Source of the DNA: DASPSR01 sp035498715
GTDB lineage: Bacteria > Nitrospirota > UBA9217
Reading direction: 5' to 3'
Length of the DNA stretch: 64,000 bases
Assembly: GCA_035498715.1 (NCBI GenBank)
Contig: DATJZV010000158.1
Location: 37,246-101,245, forward strand
In this document: piece by piece, positions 25,340-34,435 of the stretch
Layout: the number at the start of each line of letters is the position of its first letter
How positions within the stretch are numbered: position 1 is the stretch's first letter
The notes under the pieces: generated by a model
Told to the model about the DNA's origin: nothing
Seen by the model: only the letters and a program-made list of their open reading frames with translations
Databases searched by the model: none
Program-made: the position numbers and the translations under genes

Positions 25340-26674
25340 ATGAAGCTTACAAGGTACACACTTCTTATTATACTGACGGTGGTTTGTCAGTTCTCCCAAA
25401 AAGCATCAGCCGCCGAGCTGATCGGCAAGCGCATCTCGCTCGAAAACGGCATGGTCCTGTTACTCTCTGAGAAGCATGACATCCCAATGGTCATGGTGAA
25501 CATGGCGATCAAGGCAGGGAGCACAGCGGAACCCGAGGACAAGCCCGGCATTGCATCGATCACTGCGTCGCTGCTCATGCAGGGTACATCAAAAAGGCCG
25601 GCCGGCAGGATCAACAGCGAGATCGACTTCATCGGTGGGTCGCTCTCCGTATCCGGGGGAAACGACTTCGCCTCGGCAAGCCTGCGGGTTCTCAAGAAAG
25701 ACTTACGAACGGGCCTTGACCTGCTCTCCGATGTCCTCATGAACCCCGTTTTCGACCAGAAAGAGATCGACCGCAAGGTCAAGGAAATCCTTGCTGAGAT
25801 CCAGCGGCAAAAAGAAGATCCGGACAATGTTGCTGGTGAGGCATTCACGAAAGCGGTGTACGGCAGACATGCGTATGGGAGGACGAGCGACGACGTGGCT
25901 GCCTATCTGCCAAAGCTTACGCGGCAGGACGTCGTAAATTTCTATTCGGAGCGTTACAGCCCGAACAGCATTATCATTGCCGTTGTCGGGGACGTGAACG
26001 AAAAAGAAATAATTGGTCTTCTCCAGGAATACTTCAAGGGATGGAAGCGGAGCGATCAGCCTCTTCCTGCTTCCATTCCGCCGTTGGTGATAGAGAAAAC
26101 CGTTGTACGGAAGATCGACAAGAACATTACCCAAGCGAATATCGAATTAGGCAATATCGGTATCAGCAGGGAAAACCCCGATTATTACGCCGTGATTGTC
26201 ATGAACTACATACTCGGCGGAGGTGGTTTTTCTTCCCGGCTTATGGATAATATCCGGGACAACAAAGGGTTGGCATATGACGTGCATAGCGTATTTTCGG
26301 CGCAGAAAGAATCGGGAGCATTCTCGGTCAGCATCCGGACGAAGAACGAGTCCGCGAACGAAGTGATTGCCGAGACGCTGAAGGAAATCCGGAAGATACA
26401 GGCGGAGCCTGTATCCGATAAGGAACTTGCCGATGCCAAGGCATACTTAACGGGAAGTTTTCCATTGAAGATGGACACATCCGCGAAGATCGCCGGGATG
26501 CTGACGTTCATCGAGATCTATAACCTCGGTCTCGATTATCCCCAGAAGTATTCTGCGATGATAAACGCCGTGACCAGAGAGGATATCAAACGGGTAGCGC
26601 AGAAGTACCTTCATCCCGACAGTTTGGTTATCGTGGTAGTTGCAAACCTGGAAAAGGCGAAGTTGAACTATTGA
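25340..26674 (+). CDS. Exported M16 peptidase-like protein, inactive subunit
   Basis: A 444-residue M16 homologue with a signal peptide ending near residue 24 (ASA). At the position of HxxEH it reads GIASITASLLMQGT, so the zinc ligands are gone. It keeps the C-terminal R/Y region (SSRLMDNIRDNKGLAYDV), which in M16B heterodimers belongs to the non-catalytic chain and binds substrate backbone. It follows the active subunit by 38 bases. The ATG at 25340 is chosen because it opens directly on the signal peptide; the ATG at 25319 would add seven charged residues. Confidence 0.9.
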   Translation: MKLTRYTLLIILTVVCQFSQKASAAELIGKRISLENGMVLLLSEKHDIPMVMVNMAIKAGSTAEPEDKPGIASITASLLMQGTSKRPAGRINSEIDFIGGSLSVSGGNDFASASLRVLKKDLRTGLDLLSDVLMNPVFDQKEIDRKVKEILAEIQRQKEDPDNVAGEAFTKAVYGRHAYGRTSDDVAAYLPKLTRQDVVNFYSERYSPNSIIIAVVGDVNEKEIIGLLQEYFKGWKRSDQPLPASIPPLVIEKTVVRKIDKNITQANIELGNIGISRENPDYYAVIVMNYILGGGGFSSRLMDNIRDNKGLAYDVHSVFSAQKESGAFSVSIRTKNESANEVIAETLKEIRKIQAEPVSDKELADAKAYLTGSFPLKMDTSAKIAGMLTFIEIYNLGLDYPQKYSAMINAVTREDIKRVAQKYLHPDSLVIVVVANLEKAKLNY

Positions 26675-26700
26675 GCGGCTGATGCCATGGACGAGTAAAC

Positions 26701-27048
26701 TACAGCCAGGGCGGACAGGAACATACTACTCGGGCCGGGAATGACCGAGATAATACCCATCAGTTCACTGTTCCCGTACGTGGACGGGCAAAAGTTGAGT
26801 TCTATCAAAACGGCGCATCTCGACCAGAGCTGATCTCATGGAAAGGCTGCAATTCCGGAAAAACGGATCGGGCGCTGACCAAGTGGCAGGAGATCGAGAT
26901 GCGCGGCGATATGCTCCGCTAATACGTGAACGACACGTATTACCGTTGGATAGAAAGCGAGTTCGATATGAAGGAAGAACTTCTCGACCTGAGGGTCTGA
27001 AAGAAGCAAACGCTCGCGTTTGATCGGCTCAAAGCAGTTGAACGCTGA
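26701..27048 (+). pseudogene. Possible decayed coding sequence in the M16-mutL gap
   Basis: The 460-base gap between the M16 gene and mutL has no intact gene, but one frame reads like protein for about 115 codons with normal codon use. It includes AKVEFYQNG and TKWQEIEMRGDMLR, then TAA (26920-26922), then YVNDTYYRWIESEFDMK and EELLDLRV, TGA (26998-27000), a further 15 sense codons and TGA (27046-27048). The sense of continuity across the stops suggests a gene broken by nonsense changes. No family was recognised. A chance open frame is possible. Confidence 0.35.
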
Positions 27049-27134
27049 AGAATGCGGGCCAACTGTATTCGCATCATGTCGTACAGGATCTATGTTTTTC
27101 CGTCATGTGCGATCCCCGTTGAAACGGTGCTCGA

Positions 27135-28949
27135 ATGCCTGATAAAATCAATATACTCCCGGATCACGTTGTGAACAAGATAGCCGCGGGTGAAGTGGTC
27201 GATCGGCCTGCATCGGCGGTAAAGGAACTTGTTGAAAACTCGATCGATGCCGGCGCGTCTGAAATCTTCATCGACATCGAACAGGCAGGCAGGCGTCTGA
27301 TCCGGATTACGGATAATGGGAGCGGAATGTCAAAGAAGGACGCGCAGACCGCCTTCCTACGACACGCCACGAGCAAGATAACTACGGACGCGGACCTGGA
27401 GGCCATACGCACTATGGGTTTTCGAGGCGAGGCGCTTTCGAGCATTGCCGCCGTGTCGCAGGTTAGACTGGTCACCGCAGTAAAGGACATGTCCGCAGGT
27501 GTGCTGATCGAAATCAAGAGCGATGCTATAAAAGTCATTAGCGATACTGCAGCGCCACTAGGCACCTCCATCGAAATAAGCAACCTGTTCTACAACACGC
27601 CGGCTCGGCTCAAATTCCTGAAGAGCGCAGCAACCGAATTCTCGCATATTGTTTCTGCCGTGTCCCGTCAGGCCATGGCCCATCCTGACATCAGCTTTCG
27701 GCTCACCCATAATAAAAAACCGGTAATCGACCTCCCGTCATCCATGAGTTTAAAGGAGCGGACATTCCAGCTCTATGGCAATGAAATTGCTGATAACCTG
27801 ATGGAATTCGAAGGGAATAGGGACGGAATAAGGATCCACGGCCTCATCGGCCGCCCTTCATACACAAGAGCAGATCGGACATATCAAGACTTCTATGTGA
27901 ACCGCCGCGCAATAAAGAACCCGTCGCTCACGCACGCACTTTATAGCGCTTACCATGACATGCTCATGCGAGACCGGCACCCGGTGGGCTTTATCTTTAT
28001 CGATATCGATCCCGCTTTGGTAGATGTTAATGTTCATCCAGCCAAGACCGAAGTGCGGTTCCGCAATCAGTCACAGATACACGATCTTGTCCGGGATGTG
28101 ATCAGGGAAGGACTGCGAACGCAGGGAATAAGTGCGGCTGACGCGACGGTGACGGCGTACGGGTCTCATGCTGTGGGGGTGAGAGAGGCCCTTGCGGATT
28201 ATCTCAGGAATCAGACCATAAAAGAAGACGGGTCAAATGTGGTAAAATCCCCTCCCTTTTTTGGTCGCCGAAAGAACGATGTCGGAACGGCACCTCTTTC
28301 GTATGACCATGACTCTTCTGTGCAGCGAGAGAGCCATGCTGAGCCACAAACCCGGCCATCCGGCAGCCCTGAACATTACATGTATCCACTCGCCCAGGTC
28401 CATGATTCCTTCATCATTGCCCAATCAGAAGAAGGAATGGCGATCATCGACCAACATGCGGCGCATGAGCGTGTGTTGTTCGAGAAACTCCAGGATCAGT
28501 TCGATAACAAAAATATTCCTGTCCAAACCCTGCTCATGCCGGACCAGGTGGAGCTCGGTCCGGCTCAGAGCAGCCTGCTCTCAGAGTATTTACCCGAGCT
28601 CAACCAGCTCGGGTTCGCTGTAGAAGAATTCGGCGGCGGGACGTTCATGATCAAAGCCGTGCCGTCACTTCTCGTGGGCGCGGATTACCGGAAACTTGTG
28701 CTCGATGTTCTCGATGAAGTAACTGTCTTTGGAGAGAGCAGGAAGATGGACGAGCTTCGGGACAAGGTCCTGAGCGTGATGGCCTGTCATCCCGCAATTA
28801 AAATCCATCGGCATCTTGAGCAGAAGGAGATGGAGATACTGATCAGCGAACTTTTCCGGTGTCGAATGCCGCACACCTGTCCGCACGGCAGGCCGACAAT
28901 CATCCGTCTTCCCCTGAGCGATATAAGGAAAATGTTCAAGAGGGTGTAG
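27135..28949 (+). CDS. mutL: DNA mismatch repair protein MutL with endonuclease motif
   Basis: A 604-residue GHKL ATPase that links mismatch recognition to strand removal. The N-terminal ATPase motifs are intact (KIAAGEVVDRPASAVKELVEN, DNGSGM, GFRGEALSSIAAV). The C-terminal domain carries the metal-dependent endonuclease motif DQHA-x2-E-x4-E beginning at residue 439, plus ACHPAIK and CPHGRPT that complete the site. MutL proteins with this motif nick DNA themselves and occur in bacteria without MutH, so repair here is not methyl-directed. It heads the mutL-terC-miaA-hfq string; in proteobacteria mutL-miaA-hfq are also adjacent. Confidence 0.96.
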   Translation: MPDKINILPDHVVNKIAAGEVVDRPASAVKELVENSIDAGASEIFIDIEQAGRRLIRITDNGSGMSKKDAQTAFLRHATSKITTDADLEAIRTMGFRGEALSSIAAVSQVRLVTAVKDMSAGVLIEIKSDAIKVISDTAAPLGTSIEISNLFYNTPARLKFLKSAATEFSHIVSAVSRQAMAHPDISFRLTHNKKPVIDLPSSMSLKERTFQLYGNEIADNLMEFEGNRDGIRIHGLIGRPSYTRADRTYQDFYVNRRAIKNPSLTHALYSAYHDMLMRDRHPVGFIFIDIDPALVDVNVHPAKTEVRFRNQSQIHDLVRDVIREGLRTQGISAADATVTAYGSHAVGVREALADYLRNQTIKEDGSNVVKSPPFFGRRKNDVGTAPLSYDHDSSVQRESHAEPQTRPSGSPEHYMYPLAQVHDSFIIAQSEEGMAIIDQHAAHERVLFEKLQDQFDNKNIPVQTLLMPDQVELGPAQSSLLSEYLPELNQLGFAVEEFGGGTFMIKAVPSLLVGADYRKLVLDVLDEVTVFGESRKMDELRDKVLSVMACHPAIKIHRHLEQKEMEILISELFRCRMPHTCPHGRPTIIRLPLSDIRKMFKRV

Positions 28950-28966
28950 GGGTTACGGCAGATGAA

Positions 28967-29185
28967 ATGATATGCAACGCCTGCGGCATAAAAAAGTGAA
29001 GACTGCGATGGAGATCGTTGCTGATGCCCAATTGGCTGTCCTGCGAGATTTGATTTCGGTGCGGCAGGAGCTATCGTAACGAACAGTGCACCAGCTGCTA
29101 CAAAAATGAAAAGGGGAGATGGTGCAAAGAGAGATGCCGCATGAAGCGCGCCATCGGTCCTTCACCGCTTGTAAAAAGTCACTGA
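28967..29185 (+). pseudogene. Degraded Cys-rich (zinc-ribbon-like) reading frame in the mutL-terC gap
   Basis: The 375-base gap after mutL has one frame that starts MICNACGIKK, meets TGA (28997-28999), continues, meets a second TGA (29051-29053), and ends with a Cys-rich stretch (CGRSYRNEQCTSCYKNEKG then WCKERC). Counting the whole frame, eight cysteines fall in C-x2-C-like groups. This looks like a small zinc-ribbon protein broken by two nonsense codons. Because both internal stops are UGA, selenocysteine was considered, but neither lies in a redox motif and no SECIS-like hairpin was identified by eye. The rest of the gap up to 29324 shows nothing recognisable. Confidence 0.3.
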
Positions 29186-29324
29186 CGTCACGAAGTACAA
29201 TAACGTTATCTCAAAAAGCCATCGGTGTTAATCTTCGCTACGACTGCCATGCCTGCATAATGCAGATTTGTCTCGACAGAAACAGATTATACTGATAAAT
29301 CAGATACCAGCGTAAAGGGTCCAA

Positions 29325-30086
29325 ATGGAATGGCTCACAAGTCCTGAGGCATGGGTTGCATTAATTACCCTCACAGCTCTAGAGATCGTACTGGGCATCG
29401 ACAATATAATTTTTATCTCGATCTTGGTTGGAAGATTGCCGCATAAGCAGCGGAACAAGGCCAGGATTCTCGGACTCGGACTGGCCATGATCACCCGAAT
29501 CATCCTGTTGCTTTCCATTACCTGGGTGATGAAGCTTACGTCGCCGCTATTTAAAGTCTTCAATCAGGAAGTATCAGGACGTGATATCATCCTGATACTC
29601 GGAGGGCTCTTCCTGTTATGGAAAAGTACCCGTGAGATCCACAATAGCCTTGAGGGCGAGGAAGCAGTGATTACGGCAAAGATAGCAGTTTCGTTCATTG
29701 GCGTACTGACCCAGATAGCACTGCTCGACATCATATTTTCCCTTGATTCGGTGATTACCGCCGTTGGATTGGTGAAGAACGTGGAGGTGATGATCCTCGC
29801 AATCGTTGTTGCAATTGTCGTTATGATGTTCTCGTCAGGAGCCATAGGCGACTTTGTTGAAAAACACCCGACAATCAAGATGCTGGCACTCAGCTTCCTC
29901 GTGATGATTGGTGCCACTCTGATCGCAGAAGGATTCGAGTTCCATATTCCAAGAGGGTATATCTATTTCGCTATGGCTTTTTCTTTTACGGTAGAGATGC
30001 TAAACATGAGGGTGCGGAAAAAGGCGACGCGCCCTGTGAAGCTTCACAAAGTAGGCATCGAGAAAAGCAAAGTATCGAAAGAATGA
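29325..30086 (+). CDS. TerC-family integral membrane protein
   Basis: A 253-residue protein with seven or so hydrophobic helices. The TerC signatures are present: EIVLGIDNIIFISIL near the N-terminus and the repeated LLDIIFSLDSVITAVG in the second half, both with the conserved acidic residues in membrane segments. TerC/Alx/YkoY-type proteins export manganese and support metal loading of exported proteins. It is inserted between mutL and miaA. No yybP-ykoY manganese riboswitch could be recognised in the 375-base upstream gap. The start has AAAGGG 6 bases upstream. Confidence 0.9.
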   Translation: MEWLTSPEAWVALITLTALEIVLGIDNIIFISILVGRLPHKQRNKARILGLGLAMITRIILLLSITWVMKLTSPLFKVFNQEVSGRDIILILGGLFLLWKSTREIHNSLEGEEAVITAKIAVSFIGVLTQIALLDIIFSLDSVITAVGLVKNVEVMILAIVVAIVVMMFSSGAIGDFVEKHPTIKMLALSFLVMIGATLIAEGFEFHIPRGYIYFAMAFSFTVEMLNMRVRKKATRPVKLHKVGIEKSKVSKE

Positions 30087-30097
30087 TCTGCTAAACC

Positions 30098-31045
30098 ATG
30101 TCTAAAGACAAACCCATACTTATCATCGCCGGGCCCACTGCCGTGGGCAAGACCGATGCTTCAATCCTTCTGGCGCAGGAACTTTGCGCAGAGATCGTGA
30201 GCGCCGACTCCATGCAGATCTATCGGGGTATGGACATCGGAACGGCCAAGCCCAACAAGGAGCAGCGTAGAATTGTATACCATCATATGATCGACATAGT
30301 GGAGCCTCACCAGCCGTACAGCGTGGGCGACTATCTTAGAGATGCGCGGGCGGCGATCGACGGCATCAGCTCCTCCGGCGGGACTCCCATCGTTGTCGGT
30401 GGCACAGGGCTTTATATTCGTGCGCTCATGCGCGGGCTGTTCCACGGTCCTCCTGCGGACCTCGACTTGCGCGAACGCCTGCTCCAGCGGGAGGCTGAGG
30501 GCGAACCAGGGATTCTCTATGCCGACTTGGTGCGGGTCGATCCCGAGGCAGCGATTAAAATCCATCCGAACGATCTCCGGCGTACGGTCAGGGCACTTGA
30601 GGTATATCACCTCAAGGATAAAAAACTTTCAGAATTCCAGCGGGAACATTCGTTCCAGGACAGACCATACCGCTTCCGAATGCTCTTTCTTGTCAGGTCG
30701 CGAGCGGAGCTCTATCCCCGGATAGAGAAACGCATAGACCAGATGATCACCGACGGGCTTGAGGCCGAGGTGAAAGCCCTAATGGACCGGGGATGCAGGC
30801 CCGAGCTTCCCTCGATGCAGGGGCTGGGTTACAAGCAGTTTATGGATTACCTTCTCGGCAAGACTTCGCGGGATGAGGCCGTTTCCCTTCTCAAGCGTGA
30901 CACAAAGCGGTTTGCCAAACGCCAGTTCACGTGGTTCCGAAGGGAGCCAGAAGCTCAGTGGATGGACATCAGTGGGCTTGTCAGTACGAACGAGATCGTG
31001 GCGCGGATAAAGAAAAACATTGAAATTTCAAACAAGTTGGTATAA
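30098..31045 (+). CDS. miaA: tRNA dimethylallyltransferase
   Basis: Adds a dimethylallyl group to A37 of tRNAs reading UNN codons. The P-loop GPTAVGKTDAS is at residues 12-22. The SADSMQIYRGMDIGTAKP segment (catalytic Asp and Thr), VVGGTGLYIRAL, and the C-terminal KRDTKRFAKRQFTWFR tRNA-binding helix are present. The 315-residue length is standard. Only 11 bases separate it from terC, and hfq follows 70 bases later, an order conserved in many bacteria. Confidence 0.97.
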   Translation: MSKDKPILIIAGPTAVGKTDASILLAQELCAEIVSADSMQIYRGMDIGTAKPNKEQRRIVYHHMIDIVEPHQPYSVGDYLRDARAAIDGISSSGGTPIVVGGTGLYIRALMRGLFHGPPADLDLRERLLQREAEGEPGILYADLVRVDPEAAIKIHPNDLRRTVRALEVYHLKDKKLSEFQREHSFQDRPYRFRMLFLVRSRAELYPRIEKRIDQMITDGLEAEVKALMDRGCRPELPSMQGLGYKQFMDYLLGKTSRDEAVSLLKRDTKRFAKRQFTWFRREPEAQWMDISGLVSTNEIVARIKKNIEISNKLV

Positions 31046-31114
31046 GATAAAAAAATATTCTGGTGGAAGCAGCCGTTAAGAGCGTATCTCGCTTCATGCT
31101 TCGTGGAGGGATAG

Positions 31115-31381
31115 ATGGGCAAGTCGCAAGTGAACCTTCAGGATGTTTTTTTGAACCAGATGCGCAAGGAAAAGATTCCGGTGACGATGTACCTCGTGAA
31201 CGGAGCGCGGCTTACAGGAACGATCAAGGGCTTCGACAACTTCGTTATTCTTATGAAGCAGGAGAATCAGCAACTCGTTTATAAGCACGCTATCTCGACC
31301 ATCATCCCCGAAAAACCTGTGGAACTCCTGGAGACCATGGAAAGCAAGAAAACAGAACAGGAGCAGGCGGCGCAAGGGTGA
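31115..31381 (+). CDS. hfq: RNA chaperone Hfq
   Basis: Hexameric Sm-like protein that pairs small RNAs with mRNAs. The Sm1 region (NLQDVFLNQMRKEKIPVTMY) and the Sm2 motif with the YKHAIS signature are intact; the C-terminal tail is short and Gln/Glu-rich. The 88-residue length is typical of non-enteric Hfq. A TGGAGGG ribosome site sits 4 bases before the ATG. It follows miaA as in proteobacteria, so small-RNA regulation is expected in this organism. Confidence 0.97.
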   Translation: MGKSQVNLQDVFLNQMRKEKIPVTMYLVNGARLTGTIKGFDNFVILMKQENQQLVYKHAISTIIPEKPVELLETMESKKTEQEQAAQG

Positions 31382-31525
31382 GGTGATTACGGATTTCTGA
31401 GTGCGGTATCCGGGGATCCGTGAAACGATGATTGAGAAGAGCGTGGAACCATCAGTTTCAGCGCCGTGTAATCTCTGTTGGTCTGCGAAAACTGCGTTCC
31501 CTGCAGTCTCAAGGAATTATCAAGA

Positions 31526-32422
31526 ATGGCAAAGCGGAGTGCAAAAGCGGAAAAAATTAACATCGGCGTTATCGGCGGCAGCGGCTTATACGAAATGGAA
31601 GGGCTGACCCAAGTGATCACCATGAAGGTCACGACGCCCTTCGGCAAACCCTCGGACGACTACATCATCGGCACGCTGCATGGCAAGCGCGTGGCGTTCC
31701 TGCCCCGGCATGGCCGCGGCCATCGTATTCTACCAACGGACATCAACTACCAGGCGAACATCTACGGCATGAAGAAGCTCGGCGTGGAGCGGATCATCTC
31801 GGTGAGCGCAGTCGGCAGCATGAAGGAAGAGATTAAGCCCGGTGATATCGTGATCCCTGGCCAGTTCTATGATCACACCAGACAACGGCGGAGCACCTTC
31901 TTTGGTAACGGCATCGTAGCGCACGTGGGAATGGCCGATCCGGTGTGCATCTACCTCTCCGAGATTCTTGTGCAGTCAGGTATTGCCGTAGGGGCCACGG
32001 TGCACCGGGGCGGTACGTACCTGTGCATGGAGGGACCGCAGTTTTCGACACGCGCCGAGTCGCTAACCTATCGGAAGTGGGACGTCGACGTGATCGGCAT
32101 GACAAATGCCACCGAGGCCAAGCTCGCTCGCGAGGCCGAGATATGCTACAGCACCATTGCTCTGGCGACGGACTATGACTGCTGGCACCACAGCGAAGAG
32201 GCCGTGACCGTGGAAGCGGTGCTGGCGGTCATGAAGAAGAACATCGAAACATCCAAAGATATGATCCGTGAAGCTGTCCGGGTCCTGCCGGAGACGAGAT
32301 CGTGCGGATGCAGTGAGTCGCTCAGGAACACGATCATGACGCCCGAGAATCTGATCCCATTCAAGACGAAAAAGGATCTGATTCCCATTATCGGGAAGTA
32401 CATGAAAGGCCGGAAGTCGTGA
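31526..32422 (+). CDS. mtnP: S-methyl-5'-thioadenosine phosphorylase
   Basis: Cleaves methylthioadenosine with phosphate to adenine and 5-methylthioribose-1-phosphate. The family features GVIGGSGLYEMEG, the RHGRGHRILPTDINY phosphate/substrate loop, CMEGPQFSTRAES and the VIGMTNATEAKLAREAEI-type segment mark the MtnP/PNP group. Length is 298 residues from ATG at 31526; the frame open from 31478 lacks family residues upstream. The product is the substrate of MtnA, which is encoded at 41923 in this window. The next gene is a PfkB kinase, possibly acting on a salvage product. Confidence 0.94.
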   Translation: MAKRSAKAEKINIGVIGGSGLYEMEGLTQVITMKVTTPFGKPSDDYIIGTLHGKRVAFLPRHGRGHRILPTDINYQANIYGMKKLGVERIISVSAVGSMKEEIKPGDIVIPGQFYDHTRQRRSTFFGNGIVAHVGMADPVCIYLSEILVQSGIAVGATVHRGGTYLCMEGPQFSTRAESLTYRKWDVDVIGMTNATEAKLAREAEICYSTIALATDYDCWHHSEEAVTVEAVLAVMKKNIETSKDMIREAVRVLPETRSCGCSESLRNTIMTPENLIPFKTKKDLIPIIGKYMKGRKS

Positions 32423-32520
32423 GGCGGCATCGTGAGTAAAAAAAACGATACAATAAAATAAAGCGTTCATCTCTTTTTCATTTTGCTTTTGAATTATAAA
32501 TTACAGGGAGGTTTTATTTA

Positions 32521-33429
32521 GTGAGTTTGCTTGTTGTCGGTACGGTCGCGCTTGATTCGGTCAGGACGCCTTTTGGAAATGTTGAGAATGCCCTCGGCGG
32601 TTCAGCAACCTATTTTTCCACCTCTGCCAGTTACTTCGCCGATGTCCGGCTTGTAGCTGTTATAGGTGAGGACTTCCCCAAAGAGCACATACAATTTCTC
32701 AAGAGCAAAAACATCGACACGCGAGGCATAGAGGTCCAAAGGGGTGAAACCTTCCGATGGAAAGGCGAGTACGGGTATGACTTGAATGAGGCGCACACGC
32801 TGGCCACGCACCTGAATGTTCTTGCGACCTTCAAGCCGAATATCGTCAACGACTATAAGAACTCTGATGTCGTGTTCCTCGCGAATGTGGACCCTGATAT
32901 CCAGCTCGAAGTGTTAAGGCAGGTCAAGAGGCCAAAACTCGTTGCTTGTGATACGATGAATTACTGGATATCGAGCAAACCCGAAGCGCTCAAACGCATA
33001 CTCAAGGAAGTGGACCTGCTCACTATTAACGAAGCAGAAATCAGGCAGCTTGCAGGAGAGGCGAGTCTGGTTAAAGCAGCGAAGAGCGTACAGGCCATGG
33101 GACCGAAGACGGTCGTGGTCAAACAGGGAAGCTATGGAGCGCTTATGTTCAATGGCCACAGCGTGTTCAACGCCCCTGCCTATCCGCTCGAATCGGTGTT
33201 CGATCCTACGGGTGCTGGTGATACGTTCGCAGGCGGGTTCATGGGGTATCTGGCCAGCACCATGAACTTTACCGAAGAGAGCATGAGGAAGGCCGTTATC
33301 TTCGGCAGCGTCATGGCGTCCCTCAACGTAGAGGCATTCAGCCTTGATCGGCTCCGAAGCCTGGATTATAAAGAAATTGTGGGCAGGTACCGGGAGTTCA
33401 AGAGCATGACGCATTTTGAAGATATATAG
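32521..33429 (+). CDS. PfkB-family carbohydrate/nucleoside kinase
   Basis: A 302-residue ribokinase-fold kinase. The N-terminal half has the GGSATYFSTSASYF substrate loop and the C-terminal half has the phosphoryl-transfer motif DPTGAGDTFAGGF with the catalytic Asp. The start is GTG at 32521 with GGGAGG upstream. PfkB members phosphorylate sugars or nucleosides. Position beside mtnP suggests a ribose-derived or adenosine-type substrate, but this is inference and the sequence does not decide it. Confidence 0.88.
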   Translation: MSLLVVGTVALDSVRTPFGNVENALGGSATYFSTSASYFADVRLVAVIGEDFPKEHIQFLKSKNIDTRGIEVQRGETFRWKGEYGYDLNEAHTLATHLNVLATFKPNIVNDYKNSDVVFLANVDPDIQLEVLRQVKRPKLVACDTMNYWISSKPEALKRILKEVDLLTINEAEIRQLAGEASLVKAAKSVQAMGPKTVVVKQGSYGALMFNGHSVFNAPAYPLESVFDPTGAGDTFAGGFMGYLASTMNFTEESMRKAVIFGSVMASLNVEAFSLDRLRSLDYKEIVGRYREFKSMTHFEDI

Positions 33430-33519
33430 AGTGAACTAACCTATATCAATTCTCAGCGTTCACGCTGTACAGTGGTCCCTTAAACAGGGGATTCTGAAAT
33501 TTAAATTAAGGGAAGTACT

Positions 33520-34419
33520 ATGTTTACCGTCGATCCCACTATAACCGATCTCAAGGTCAAGGAAAAAAGCCTGCTGAAGGTGCTCTTTTCCATGAACACG
33601 CACCAGGTGGCAACCCCGGAAATGAATCTTGAGGAGGCCCGAAGCTACGTCATTTTCTGCCGCGAGGGCGGCGGGAGGACCTCAGCATACATTGCTCTTC
33701 ACCTCCTTGATACGAACCGAAGGCTTTTCTATCCGCATTCCTCCAATCCCTTTCCTGATGAGGATATGAATGCCGTTGATGAAGAGGCGCGTGGTTTTGC
33801 CGAAGGAATGGGAGCCATGCTCGATGAAATCGATCTCACGAGAATGTCCTCGGAAGAGAAGAACCATTGGATTGACGACCAGGCAATCTTCAATCTCAAC
33901 AAGCAGATTGAGGCCAAACCGGTGGAACGAACCGCAGGGCCGGCCACAGAGTCACTGGAGCAGGCAGCGGCACCTGTTGCCCGGACCCAAGAGGCTGCCG
34001 CCCCGTCTGCTCCTGTGGTCACGGTTTCTGATGTGCAACCAGCACCTGCTGTCCAGCCCCAGGAGACCGCTGCCCCGGCTTTTCCTGCATCCACGACTTC
34101 TGTTGCACAATCTGCGTCGGCTGACCAGCCCCGGGAGGCCGCTGTTCCGGCTGCCCTTGTGAATACAATTCCTGCGCCTCCTGCACCGGAACCTCCTCCG
34201 CCGTCGGTGCAGCCAAGGCCTCCGGAGAGACCGGCCAGCGCACCGACGAAGACGGCTCAGAAGGTTTCCGCGAAGCGGCCGGAAGACGTCATTCAACGGG
34301 CCATCAGGGCTGGCGTGGTAAAAGGGCCTAAACCGCAGCAGAATAAGGAGATCCGCAGCACTAACGGCATTGTGAGCAGAGATAAGGAAGCGCTCGCACG
34401 TCTTCTGTCATCATTTTGA
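33520..34419 (+). CDS. Hypothetical protein with long Ala/Pro-rich linker
   Basis: A 299-residue protein in three parts. A folded N-terminal part (about 1-130) begins MFTVDPTITDLKVKEKSL and contains EARSYVIFCREGGGRTSAYIALHLL. A low-complexity Ala/Pro/Gln linker (about 135-245) is built of imperfect repeats around QPxEAAAPA. A short basic C-terminus (about 250-299) ends DKEALARLLSSF. The repeats could expand and contract. No family was recognised and no signal peptide is visible. It is followed after 16 bases by a TPR lipoprotein gene, so the two are likely co-expressed; a role at the envelope or division site is only a guess. Confidence 0.75.
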   Translation: MFTVDPTITDLKVKEKSLLKVLFSMNTHQVATPEMNLEEARSYVIFCREGGGRTSAYIALHLLDTNRRLFYPHSSNPFPDEDMNAVDEEARGFAEGMGAMLDEIDLTRMSSEEKNHWIDDQAIFNLNKQIEAKPVERTAGPATESLEQAAAPVARTQEAAAPSAPVVTVSDVQPAPAVQPQETAAPAFPASTTSVAQSASADQPREAAVPAALVNTIPAPPAPEPPPPSVQPRPPERPASAPTKTAQKVSAKRPEDVIQRAIRAGVVKGPKPQQNKEIRSTNGIVSRDKEALARLLSSF

Positions 34420-34435
34420 AAGGGGTGTCTTCCAT

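Noticed and set aside
28997..29053. Selenocysteine insertion at the two UGA codons
   Set aside because: Neither UGA lies in a CxxU/UxxC-type motif and no convincing downstream hairpin was seen, so decay is the simpler reading; retained only as a low-interest check.
28950..29324. yybP-ykoY manganese riboswitch upstream of terC
   Set aside because: The conserved GGGGAGUA-type core and paired junctions were not found by eye in this gap.
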